Shown one piece after another: positions 18,501 to 27,500 of a stretch of DNA of 49,779 nt. Within the stretch, counting starts at the first letter, position 1. The number at the start of each line of letters is the position of its first letter. The stretch is from Jaenimonas drosophilae (Eukaryota; Euglenozoa; Kinetoplastea; Trypanosomatida; Trypanosomatidae). Both the position numbers and the translations under genes were made by a program. The notes beneath the pieces were generated by a model. It searched no databases, had not been told where the DNA came from, and saw only the letters and a list, made by a program, of their open reading frames with translations. The DNA lies in the NCBI GenBank assembly GCA_030849065.1, contig JASAON010001539.1, positions 1-49,779 of the forward strand, written 5' to 3'.

Positions 18501-19933
18501 AAGAGGCGGTGGAACGTCGAGTGGCAATCCTGACATTGTTGGGGAAATGGAGGGAGGCATCGGAGATGCTTTCATCCTATAGCGTCCACCACGATCTTTA
18601 CGCCACCATCGCCCTTGAGCTCTGTGCAGCACAGCGAGCTGAGCGATGGCACGTTTCTCAATGCGCGTGGCAAAGGACTAGAGGATGCACCTACTGGCTG
18701 ACATTGGCCCTCTACCACGTCGACCTCTCCCTCACGGATCGAAGCCGCGCGAGACGATGGAGCAGCAGCTCCCCCTCCACCAATGGTTCTTCTGCGGAGC
18801 GCGGGCCCCAACCCAAGGCTAGGTCCGCCTCTCTGTCAGGCCACAGCCCACTAGGCTCAAGCTCGTCCTACTCAGGGATTTTTCGTGGGGCTGTCGAACC
18901 GTCGCCACAAGCCACAACGGAGTGGGACCACTGCTTACGATTACTCCACTGCTTCCCGCAGCTGCCGCTATCAGACAAAGTGGCCCTCGTGGTTGCGATG
19001 CTTCTTCCGGCTCAGTACAACGCCGCTCATGTGTGGCAGACGATGGATGGTCTTCAGTACCTCATTACACTGCAGTACCCACTGGACCTGTCCCTGTCAG
19101 GTGGCGGGCCCATTGCTTCCGAGGACGGTCATGTACCGCCACCACCGCCTTCGTCGTCATGTTCGTTGTTGCTGACGGCAATGGTGGAACCTGGTGGCCG
19201 AGATGGGGCGAGCCTTCAGCGCTACGTTGATGCCACGGCTGACGTCCAGACACCGCTGTGCTACGTTGCTGCCTTTGGATCCACCACCACCGTCACCTAC
19301 GCTTGCTGGCGGGATACCTACCGCGGCCGGCTAAACACCAGCGCACTCTACATTCTACGCAGTACCCATGATTTGCAGGCTCTCAAGACGGAGAAGCGGC
19401 GCTGTGCCATTGCAGATGAGCTCGGGGGTGGGGTGACCTCCTTTGATGACCGGCGACAGTCTTCACCCACCCTTCCCAAGGGCCTAGAGACGCACTACGC
19501 CGTGCCACGACCCTTCTCGTTTGGCCCGCCGCGTCCCAGTGCGGTACCTGACCGACAGCGAGTGAAGGAGAGCTCAGCCTCTCGGCTGCGTAGTTCAGCC
19601 CGCTCAGTGGAGCTGCGCTGCCGCTGTGGGCAGGCGATGCATGGCACGGCGCCGTCCAAGAGCGCGGCCTCACAGCACAGCTCTACGAGCCAAGCACGGC
19701 GGCAGCTCCTCCCTTGCGGAAACCCAGGCTGTCGCCAAGGGCAGACGCCCATGTGTACGGTCTGCGGTGAGCGCATGGAGCACCGAAGTATGGAGCTTCC
19801 ACCACGCCGAAGTTTTGCTTGGTGCACCGTGTGCCTACATGGAGGGCATTGGTGTCACTTACGCGCCTGGTTTGCGAAGCATCCCAAGTGCCCCGTCGAG
19901 GAATGCCCCTGCCGCTGCTATGAGCACATCTAG
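15593..19933 (+). CDS. Mios-like protein A (GATOR2/SEA complex subunit)
   Basis: This 1446-residue protein has the architecture of Mios/Sea4. An N-terminal beta-propeller spans about 1-650 (for example GRDILQVWDIRMAARPIAQV and GPVTAIDWLPKSHLTVVGAR). An acidic linker lies near 662-680. A helical solenoid follows, in which RLALEALGW, AILTLLGKWREASEML and RYVDATADVQTPLCYV match Mios motifs such as ESYVDRTGDVQTASYC. It ends with a zinc module at about 1340-1446: CRCG, LPCGNPGC, PMCTVCGERM, and then SFAWCTVCLHGGHWCHLRAW with KHPKCPVEECPCRC, matching the Mios terminus. In animals and yeast, GATOR2/SEACAT relieves inhibition of TORC1 by GATOR1 when amino acids are plentiful, at the lysosome or vacuole. 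The protein is much longer than human Mios (875) because of Ser/Gly/Pro-rich inserts. A second Mios-like gene follows directly. Confidence 0.82.
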   Translation: MLLCKQPGDSGVFATATATQVAIYEVSEHVSLPDRPCCLHGACGGMNCKAGEPRGHVRQRDGEMGNTVLHHHEGGASTSFDDPSADFHVAQEDEPPLWGAPLRPTWVCRYRRPMARRAHAEEEGFRNGGFVAASSLLPPPLAPPLPTTLSLSCSTSQLHYFLGDGSGAGFIGCNRDPDLSAVGFTHSDGLAQGPSMRRIASGGDDRDSETLFGGTTPMPLEDGCAITASGWDPRNAAILALGRMDSVVQLLDVEYLVGGAGEPSPSGVPHIPATIGSFQTSASGEFHLGGAGGSRMQCSLIKHRRMRGPVTAIDWLPKSHLTVVGARRMDGLGYYAEMIDLRAPESVLSYLGAPPDAIGSSFNSSGSPLSLCYAEHLACDPHQRYVAAMGTHSGRDILQVWDIRMAARPIAQVHYPQVGYTSICWSLTEPLTLIGSTRTGELRVHSLEALVQVGKRDSDRPPAAPTHFRGHRPAAEGYPHPRGMGSSTNSLPPHGEGVGVPAVAGSTSSHEGSLPMVGVLPARVPVAAVLWVTRPSSKRDHGNAYATNIPVEQGYRSELPQLLLLNQRNGQIYTQVYNRRGAVVTMREDGVLAGAGPNLFGLVCPAAHPWTMEAYLGRTALGKALLYGLTDLLPLRGAEDRDTSPRRRHPASAVDAPPGEVPFEDFVEEDEEEEEDGALGDIFDRRSSGGPRMLPSGESAPTLDSGDDMVRGRSRGSFSDSREDPGAPFPEHHTGADAVLFEAIMRLPETERPLYSCLHGLRVPDRLSWASSRLRENFSTDPVHVLEVLLNEGRDKEAFCLFQYGLVATRAAFPAYALPPDSVVVPSLIDLLLAEVQRREQHGLTDTLLPDASVEDRKEDRPVAAKPSPQPPESAPFGHYSARSGATAGSRGGALGLGAVLRPALPLAGAGGRLPGEDVPKRPTFRVPLGDLRRLALEALGWQDGHASSLRGENSGFFVHGDGIGLSSQQEAVERRVAILTLLGKWREASEMLSSYSVHHDLYATIALELCAAQRAERWHVSQCAWQRTRGCTYWLTLALYHVDLSLTDRSRARRWSSSSPSTNGSSAERGPQPKARSASLSGHSPLGSSSSYSGIFRGAVEPSPQATTEWDHCLRLLHCFPQLPLSDKVALVVAMLLPAQYNAAHVWQTMDGLQYLITLQYPLDLSLSGGGPIASEDGHVPPPPPSSSCSLLLTAMVEPGGRDGASLQRYVDATADVQTPLCYVAAFGSTTTVTYACWRDTYRGRLNTSALYILRSTHDLQALKTEKRRCAIADELGGGVTSFDDRRQSSPTLPKGLETHYAVPRPFSFGPPRPSAVPDRQRVKESSASRLRSSARSVELRCRCGQAMHGTAPSKSAASQHSSTSQARRQLLPCGNPGCRQGQTPMCTVCGERMEHRSMELPPRRSFAWCTVCLHGGHWCHLRAWFAKHPKCPVEECPCRCYEHI

Positions 19934-20253
19934 CAGGATGCAGAAGCTGAGCCGAGTCAAGTACCTCCATGAGAAGGAACTCTCACACACCCACACACAC
20001 ACACACATTCATTCTGTCCCAACATCGAGTACTCCTCCTTCTCCCAGGAGCCTTCATGGTCTGCTCCATGAACGCTGTGCTCTCAGTGTATCTCATCTTC
20101 GCTGTCTTTCTTTTGCGTCTCAAATGCTAGTTCAGTTGCCAACAAGGAATCCGCCTCTAAGCGGCGTGCCAGCACGTGTATACCGCGAGCTGGGTGCTTC
20201 GACATGAGAATAGGACGCAACATTAGGGTCCAGCATTGATAGCGCTGCCCTCC
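19934..20253. other. Spacer between the two Mios-like genes
   Basis: It contains a CA dinucleotide run (about 19983-20006) and a pyrimidine tract with an acceptor AG at 20129-20130. An ATG at 20204 opens a short out-of-frame upstream reading frame of 11 codons plus stop (20204-20239) in the predicted leader of the downstream gene. Confidence 0.6.
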
Positions 20254-23200
20254 ATGAAGCACTTCATTTGCCAGCCCGACACCCACAACGGCTTTGTCGC
20301 CTTAACAAATGACATCCTCTCCTACTTCTTAGTGGACTGTCCCCACTACCAAGAGCTTCACCGAAAGACGGCGGGTCGCGTACGTAACGCCGAACGTCGC
20401 CGCCACAAGGATGACGTGAGCAACCGCCCCCTGTACAACCCCCAAGCCGTTGAGCGACGTACCTCGCCCAAGCCCAATCCCCACCAAGCGGCTGAGCACT
20501 CCACAGAGGCCATCGTGAAGGTCCAGGGCGTGCTGAAGTTGCCCGACTGCCTTCACTCCCCCAACTCATGCTTTGGGGTAGCGAACGAGTCGATTTGCGG
20601 GTCGAAGCTGGTTGTTATTGGTACCTCTACCGGCCTGTTGGCGTTGGTCCACGCGGCGGAGCCCAACTGCGTCGTCTTCGCCGCTGGCCGTGATCCTGCT
20701 ATTCTTCGCCGTCAAGGTCCCATCACCCGCCTCCACCCACTGACCCCACCGCCGCCGCCATCTACGACAGTCGGTACGTCAGCAGGCATCGCCTCCCCAC
20801 AGGTGGTCTCCCGTGCACGGGAAATGGGCCCCGAGGTACCCACCACCATCACGTGGATGCGAAGTGGCCCCATGGTGATGGTGGGCTACTCGCGGGGACA
20901 GGTGGAGTGGTACCGCGTCACCATTGCCCAAGCAAAGCTCATGGAGCTTCGCCGCCACTCCCCATCCCAGGCGGAGTACCACAACGCTTACGTCGCCATT
21001 CCCGCCAGTGCCTTCGTCCACCACATCAATAACCCCCGCATCGCCAAGGTCACTGCCCTCTTCAGCCATGGAGAGGGGGACGGATTTGCAATGCAGCGGG
21101 TGGGAGGCTGCAGGCTGCCTGACAGTGGTTCGCTCATGAGCTCCGACTACTTTCCCGCCTGCGGACACGTGGTGGTTGGTGGCGAGCGAGGCATCTTCGT
21201 GCTCAGCGCCTCACACCTGGATGGCCCCCTCTGCCGCCTGGCCAACTGCCCTGGTACCTTCATCTATTGCCACCCGATGCTCCCCATGGTGGGGGTCGTT
21301 GCGCATGGACCGGGAGGGGACGTGGGTGGCAGTCACGCAGAGGCTTCTCCCGTCATCACCGAGGCCTTTGACTTCCCCGCTACACCGCCTTCAAGCCACA
21401 TTGGCCACGCTCCTCCTTCGTTGGTACTGCTTGAGTACCGCGAGGCGGCGCCACCTCGGAAGGTCGATGTCATACCGAGCCCCGTGATGGAGTCCCTGGC
21501 GGCTCCAATGACGTTGGGTGAGTCCTTCGTCGTGCAGCCGCGGTGGCGTGCGGAGTCAAGCCTCCGTGTGCTTCTACGCACCGCTCTCCGTGATTGTGCC
21601 CCATCACGTCATCCATCTTCTCTGTCCTTCTCGTGGAAGTTTTCTACCTGTGCCGAGATGGTGATTGGCAACATGCAAGAAGGTGTGTTGGAGGTGATTC
21701 GCTTTGGACGGCCAACGTCGGAGCAGTCCCGACGTGCAGCGGGTGATGGCGGCGAGGTCGGGACGTCGTCGATCCTGGTGACGGAGGGCCAACCAAGCGG
21801 CTCACTCACTGTCACCCACACCCATGCACTTCGTATTCCCTTTGGATCTGTCATTGATGTCGAGTACGTCTCTGCCGCCACCGCCTCCCTCTGTGCCACG
21901 AACCGAGTAGACCCACCGCCCGAGGAGCCAGGGCGCACCTCGCCACACCGAGACCAGGTGGGTCCCACCCGCCGCCGCCGCTCCACGCATCACCGCCCAT
22001 CAGGCGGAAGTAGTCTTCCGGGTAGCTTCTATGGTGGATCCTCGGACCGTCGACGGGGTGGAGGTCCGGCAGCCCCCTTGAAGGAGGACCGCCTGGCGGA
22101 TGAGCTCCTGGACCATGCCCAGGGCGGGCGTAGACGGAAGGAAAGGGGGGTGGGCTTCCGTCCCCTCCTCATCACATCCAGCCCACCGCCCTCTCCCGTG
22201 GCTCAGCAGCCCACCGCCATGTCAACGACGATGGATGAAGATTTGCGCGGGGTGATGGCCTCGGGTCCTGGTCGCTTCTCATCGGTGGTGGCCTTCAGCG
22301 CCACAGGGGAGATCACGACGGTGCCTGTGGAGATGGAGGCCATCGCTGCATGGCACGAGGAGGGCAGCGTCTTTGTTGGGCTCGGAGCATCCGTTTGTGC
22401 GGCTGATATAGTCAGCATCCGAGGGCTCGAGAACATCATGAAGACACGCATGGTGAAGGGCTTCGGCCTCTCCGCCTCCGCCAACGTCACCGCGCTACTC
22501 GCGATGGAGGAGCCGCCTGCGGACCTGATTGCCCTCTTTGGCCTGATTGACGTTCTGGAAAAGACCGCCATTGTGGGCTCGACCGGGCCTGTTCCTGCAG
22601 TCATGACACTGCTGGAGATGCCGCTACCGCCCAATGAGAACCTGATGGAGATGCAGAGTGTGCCTCCACCACTGAAGCACGCACTGCAGTTTCCTGGTTT
22701 GCAGATGGATGTCGGTCGCCTCATCCTCCTCCACGTTCTAGATTGGCTTCCTGGATCGCACAGGGACGAGGGCAGTCGCTCATATCTCCGCCCAACGTGC
22801 ACCATGGCCGAGGTGGAGCGCGCGGTGGCGGTGGAGGTACTCCATGGCCGCTACCGCCACGGCGCAGCACTGCTGGTGGAACACCAGCACCTGTCCCACG
22901 CCTACTTCTCCATGGCCAGTCTGTTGCAGCGCTACGAGGACATCTTTGCCAGTCTCCATCAGGATGGCGCCGATGCACTGGAGAACTTCCTCGAGTCACG
23001 AAGTCTGTGGTTCTTCATCATCTTTTTATGCGTGTGCGACCGCAGTGACACCGCTGCCGCCCCATACGCATATCGATCGCGTATCTACGCCTGCCGTCAG
23101 CTTCCATTGTGGGATCGCGTTGCCATTGCGATTATTCTGGAGAGCACCACCGAGGACCTCCTGTCGGTGCTGAATGAGTACCTCGTGGATGAGTGTGATC

Positions 23201-24336
23201 GCATCCAAACCCTCATTCTACTACATGGCATCTCTCAGGACACCTTCCCCTACATGCAGCAGATTGTAGATGAAACAGGTGACTTCCAGTTGGGTGCCTG
23301 CCTCTTCGCCCGTATCGGTGTGCTGCTCTCCTCCACCTCGCGGACAGATGCCACGCCAGCTGTTGTTGCTGCCACTCCAGTGACCTCCGACGGGTGGCCA
23401 CTGGGCGGAGCTGCCTCAGCCCTAGCCGCCACCGGTAGCCCCTCCACCACCTCATCCCCCTCTGGTCGTGCAGTGAGTGGTTTCGCGACGACGGACGTGA
23501 CGACCCCATCACCTCAGCTCAAGCGCACGCTTGCCTTTGTTCATCGCAATGACATCCCAGCAACCTCCCTGCCGGGCCACAACCCCACAGATGCACCTCC
23601 ATGCGCCAACGAGTGGCTGGTGGCGTCTGGTTTATCCAACAACTTCATTGTGTCCAACAGCATCCTCGCGGGTAGCCAGCTTCCACCGGCAGCGGCCCAC
23701 TTGGACGCCCTCGAGGAGCGCCGCAGCCCACGACGTGGACATGGAGAGACGCTCTGCCACGACTACGCGGTGCTGGGCCCGCCAACGGCAGAGGTACCTC
23801 CATCCGCCAGCCCTCGCTCGGACAGCCCACAGGTAGCGGATGCGGACGGCGATTGTGGCACGAGGGCCTCCACTACCTGCGTGAAGACGGAGATGGAGTG
23901 GGAAGAGAACCCATGGACGTGGTGGGCGGCAGCCTACCGCACATTCCTCAACAAGGAGCAGGTGTTCGTCCGCCGCACTCTCTTTGACGTGGCCTGCCAG
24001 CGACTGCGGGAGCAAGGCCTATCACGTGTGGCCATCACACACTCCCCCACGAGTGGGGAGGTGGTGAACTGGCGATGTCTCTCCGCTCTCACGGAGGAGG
24101 GCATTGCCACCCAAAGCACACGCACCCTCGTCGCCGCCCTCTCCGCCCACCGCTTTCGCTGCTCCGTGTGTACCGAAGTGGTGGGCACACAACAACGGAG
24201 CGCCAGCCACTCACTCGCGTGGTGTTCCGCCTGTCTCCATGGGGGTCACGCGCAGCATCTGGCGGATTGGTTCTCAGGACACCGCAAGTGCCCTGTGGAG
24301 GGGTGCAGCTGCCGGTGTGGCGAAGGTGATTTGTGA
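20254..24336 (+). CDS. Mios-like protein B, tandem paralogue
   Basis: This is a 1360-residue protein. I start it at the ATG at 20254, because the frame upstream to 20236 has only a TTG. The start is supported by the opening QPDTHNGFVALTNDILSYFL, which lines up with the opening of the upstream gene (QPGDSGVFATATATQVAIYE) and with the first propeller strand of Mios. Propeller-like repeats occupy roughly 1-720 with long Pro/Ser/Arg-rich inserts. In the helical region, DRVAIAIILESTTEDLLSVL followed by TLILLHGISQDTFPYMQQIV and DETGDFQLGACLF (about 950-1017) matches the Mios segment ending ESYVDRTGDVQTASYC. The C-terminus (about 1299-1360) has CSVC, then LAWCSACLHGGHAQHLADWF and HRKCPVEGCSCRC. The zinc module is shorter than in protein A. 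The WFxxHxxCPVxxCxCxC pattern is Mios-like and not WDR24- or WDR59-like, although a role equivalent to one of those cannot be excluded. Confidence 0.75.
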   Translation: MKHFICQPDTHNGFVALTNDILSYFLVDCPHYQELHRKTAGRVRNAERRRHKDDVSNRPLYNPQAVERRTSPKPNPHQAAEHSTEAIVKVQGVLKLPDCLHSPNSCFGVANESICGSKLVVIGTSTGLLALVHAAEPNCVVFAAGRDPAILRRQGPITRLHPLTPPPPPSTTVGTSAGIASPQVVSRAREMGPEVPTTITWMRSGPMVMVGYSRGQVEWYRVTIAQAKLMELRRHSPSQAEYHNAYVAIPASAFVHHINNPRIAKVTALFSHGEGDGFAMQRVGGCRLPDSGSLMSSDYFPACGHVVVGGERGIFVLSASHLDGPLCRLANCPGTFIYCHPMLPMVGVVAHGPGGDVGGSHAEASPVITEAFDFPATPPSSHIGHAPPSLVLLEYREAAPPRKVDVIPSPVMESLAAPMTLGESFVVQPRWRAESSLRVLLRTALRDCAPSRHPSSLSFSWKFSTCAEMVIGNMQEGVLEVIRFGRPTSEQSRRAAGDGGEVGTSSILVTEGQPSGSLTVTHTHALRIPFGSVIDVEYVSAATASLCATNRVDPPPEEPGRTSPHRDQVGPTRRRRSTHHRPSGGSSLPGSFYGGSSDRRRGGGPAAPLKEDRLADELLDHAQGGRRRKERGVGFRPLLITSSPPPSPVAQQPTAMSTTMDEDLRGVMASGPGRFSSVVAFSATGEITTVPVEMEAIAAWHEEGSVFVGLGASVCAADIVSIRGLENIMKTRMVKGFGLSASANVTALLAMEEPPADLIALFGLIDVLEKTAIVGSTGPVPAVMTLLEMPLPPNENLMEMQSVPPPLKHALQFPGLQMDVGRLILLHVLDWLPGSHRDEGSRSYLRPTCTMAEVERAVAVEVLHGRYRHGAALLVEHQHLSHAYFSMASLLQRYEDIFASLHQDGADALENFLESRSLWFFIIFLCVCDRSDTAAAPYAYRSRIYACRQLPLWDRVAIAIILESTTEDLLSVLNEYLVDECDRIQTLILLHGISQDTFPYMQQIVDETGDFQLGACLFARIGVLLSSTSRTDATPAVVAATPVTSDGWPLGGAASALAATGSPSTTSSPSGRAVSGFATTDVTTPSPQLKRTLAFVHRNDIPATSLPGHNPTDAPPCANEWLVASGLSNNFIVSNSILAGSQLPPAAAHLDALEERRSPRRGHGETLCHDYAVLGPPTAEVPPSASPRSDSPQVADADGDCGTRASTTCVKTEMEWEENPWTWWAAAYRTFLNKEQVFVRRTLFDVACQRLREQGLSRVAITHSPTSGEVVNWRCLSALTEEGIATQSTRTLVAALSAHRFRCSVCTEVVGTQQRSASHSLAWCSACLHGGHAQHLADWFSGHRKCPVEGCSCRCGEGDL

Positions 24337-24436
24337 GTGGATGGGACTACACAGAAGGATGTTAGTATTATTGTGTGCTGAACGGGGAGAAGAAGCGTCC
24401 TTCTCACATGCCCTACGCACTGCATTTTCGGTTCTT

Positions 24437-24473
24437 TCATGGTTGTCTTCCCTCCAATTTCTTCTACTTACAG
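24437..24473 (+). promoter_or_regulatory. Predicted spliced-leader acceptor for the PPR-like gene
   Basis: The tract TGTCTTCCCTCCAATTTCTT continues to CTACTTACAG, with the AG at 24472-24473. It sets the start of the following gene at 24597, because the frame is open to an ATG at 24375 that lies before the acceptor. An out-of-frame ATG-TCC-TAG minimal upstream frame lies at 24580-24588. Confidence 0.65.
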
Positions 24474-24596
24474 GTTACAGCAGATCCCCTCACCTCCCCC
24501 CCCCCCAAGCACTGTCACACACACGCACACTCCATATCTGTTGCACACTTCACTGGTGACCTACGTACGCACTACTACGATGTCCTAGGTAGACGC

Positions 24597-27500
24597 ATGC
24601 CATCGCACATGATCGGGGCATGCAACGGAGGAACGTGGTGGAGGAGACGAACGGTACTCACCGCGCACCGCTGGTCACGGCTTTCAGGGTGGAATCCGTC
24701 GCGCGCCGCATCGTGCCACCCTCTTGTTGATGGGCCACGACCTTCACCATCGCCGGAGTCTCCACTGGACTACATTCGCATTAACCCACGAAGCCAGCGC
24801 CCCCCTCGCTCTGTGAGAGGGGTACTTCAGGCTGTTGCGCTGCACATTGCACGTGGTGAGCTCCCCTCCACAGCCCACGCCCGACGCCCTCTCTCAAAGG
24901 AGGATGAGGGCGGGTCTGTTGTCCCAATAGCCACCTTTGATGCTCTATCCCTTCTTCAACGGCGTTGTGTCTGGGGGTGCCGCCAAGCGGAGCGCATGGC
25001 GATGGCACTGGCCGATCTCTCCGCTTCTCTCGATCAAGGATCTGGTGGAGGGCCACATGCGCTTTGGCGTGCATGGCGCACAACACCGTCGAATGGCGAG
25101 GCTCCTCCCCCACGTCTTCATTGCCCTGTGGAGTATCTCGCTGAAATACCTCTGCCTGGGGCCTTGACGGAGATGCTGCGATGGTGCGGGAGGCGGCTGC
25201 TGGACCATGCAGCTGAGCTCAAGGAGGAAGCACGTGTCATTGCCGTGGCTCTCCACGAGCGACGTGAGACAACCCAACCCACTCCGCCACCCTACGGGTG
25301 GTCTCCAGGGGACTTTGCGATTATGCGGATGAGTTGTTTTCAGCCCTTGGTGGATCTTCTGGCTGGGCTGATAAAAGTGGCAGAGCAGCTGCTTGCTGTA
25401 GTGGTTGAGCTACTCTGGGTGCATCTTCACCCAAGTGCATTGGACTCCCCACCACGTGACGACCTTCAAGCTCTTCAAGCGCTGTGTGAGGAGGTGGTTT
25501 TGGCGGTGCTCGAAAGTGGGAATACAATTGTTGGCGATATCGTCGCGCCGTTCTTGGGTGAGTTGATGAGCCAGCGCTCCACGATCACCGAGCACGTGGA
25601 GTTGCAGAGACGCCTACACCGGTGGCGGGCCTCACTCACTCTGTCATGCTCGCTGACCTGCCGCGCTCTATCCAGTCAGAAGGAGGACGATGTGGTGGCA
25701 TTGCGCCTGGCACGTGCGATGGGACAGTGGAATGAGGAGATTAGTAATCGACTCACGGAGGATGATGTTGCACAGAGCAATAGCAAACACCACGCTCCAA
25801 CAGATGTGTGGCACCATCTTCAGTGGCTCGCGCCAGAGGCAAGATGGACGCTCGTGTACATCCTGGCGCAGCATGGTAGAGCGATGGAGGTGGAGGAGGT
25901 GATGAAGGCATGGACTGCCATTGACTCCACTTTGGATGGCTTACCGCTTCGTCTCCGGATGAGTGTGCTTGCTCGTGTGCATGCTGACGCTTGTCATCAT
26001 CAAGCATCAACGAAGCACGACCGTGTGGAGGATCTCTACTTCCTTCTTCAGCACTCCATGGTGGTACCCACGGCCACCTTAAATGAGTATGCCACAGTTA
26101 TGCGACGAGCCTTGGCACAGACGACGCCATCCCCATCGCCTCGGAACCCAACGCCGCTGGATGATGGGCTTCTGTCACCAGCACTAGTGTGGGGTCGTGG
26201 AGCACATCTTCCAGCCGAGCAGCGCTCTGCCCTGTGTTGGATGTGTGTCCACATCAACCGACTACGTGGTGGAGGGGTGCTATCCATGGAGGATGTGTAT
26301 TTGCTGCTGGCGTTGGCACACAATCAGCGTCGGCAGGTGGACTATGACCTTCTTCATGGAAGTGGGTGGAGGCAAGATGCACCCACACCCGGTCCACCAC
26401 GCACGGAAGCGCTTCTGCGCTCTGCACAGCGCTTCGTCATGACGGAAGTTGGCATGAGCATGGATGAGTTTCTGGCCGACGCCTACCTACAGCCGCACGC
26501 CGTCAAGTCGTTCTCTCCTGCCGCACCCATTGTTGGCAGTGTGGTGCTCTTCAAGGCAGCAGCGAAGGAGTTGTTACTGATGATTGCGCGGCGATGTGCA
26601 CGTGGTGAGTGCATTGGCACCATGTGGGAGTCGGCTTTGCGTGCGGCAACGACTGTGGTGGAGTCGACAGACGTGAAGGCAGTCAAGGGTGAGGTGGTGG
26701 AGTTCATTGTCATGGCATTGGCCCAGGAGGCTAACACGGCTTCGGCAGCTCCATCACCCAAGTGCACTCGGGCAGAGGCTGTGGTACAGTTCGCACCACT
26801 GCTGTCAACTTTTGCAATGGCACACATTATCCAGTCCACCCGTGTGGTGTGGCATTTGAAGTGGACCCAGTGCCTTCAGCTTCTTCCCTTCGCACCTTTA
26901 GGCTCACAGAGCCAGATGCATCTGTTGCGGCGTATTGCGGAGCACCACCGTGGCCGTCAGTGGATTACAGGCTCCCCAGGCCTGCATGATGCGACGCAGC
27001 ATGTAAAGTGCCTCCAAATGGTGCTCACCAACGCACACACCCTCCTACGCCGCGGAAGTACTGAATCACGTTCTCTCACTATTCTCTACCAATCACAGTG
27101 GCAGCGCGCCATGCAACTCTTCGATGCGGCCACACCACGAGTCCAGGCGGTGACGGCTTCTCACCTAATCCGCCTGATCATCTCTGCCAATGTGTGGCTG
27201 CGGATGGAGGACAACTACATGCGGTCGCTGGTGCGACTTGCCATGCGTCACAGCCAAGGTGGGGGCTCTTCGCTGGCTGAGGATGTACTCTCCCTCGCAG
27301 TACACCAGGGGCTGTGGCATGCTGGTCTCCGGTTCCAGCAGCTCCTTCAGTCTGAGGTGCCCCTCCTTCTTCACCAGAGCGTGAAAGCGCGGCAGTACTC
27401 CTCGCAGCTGTGCCACGGCCTGCTACAACGTACGTCATTGGCCAAGACGGTAGCCATGCTCACCAAACGGACCCGTCAAGGACAGTGGGAAGCAGCAAGC

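Noticed and set aside
15593..24336. The two Mios-like genes as one gene split by an assembly error
   Set aside because: Each has its own propeller start, solenoid and terminal zinc module, and the spacer holds a normal acceptor region.
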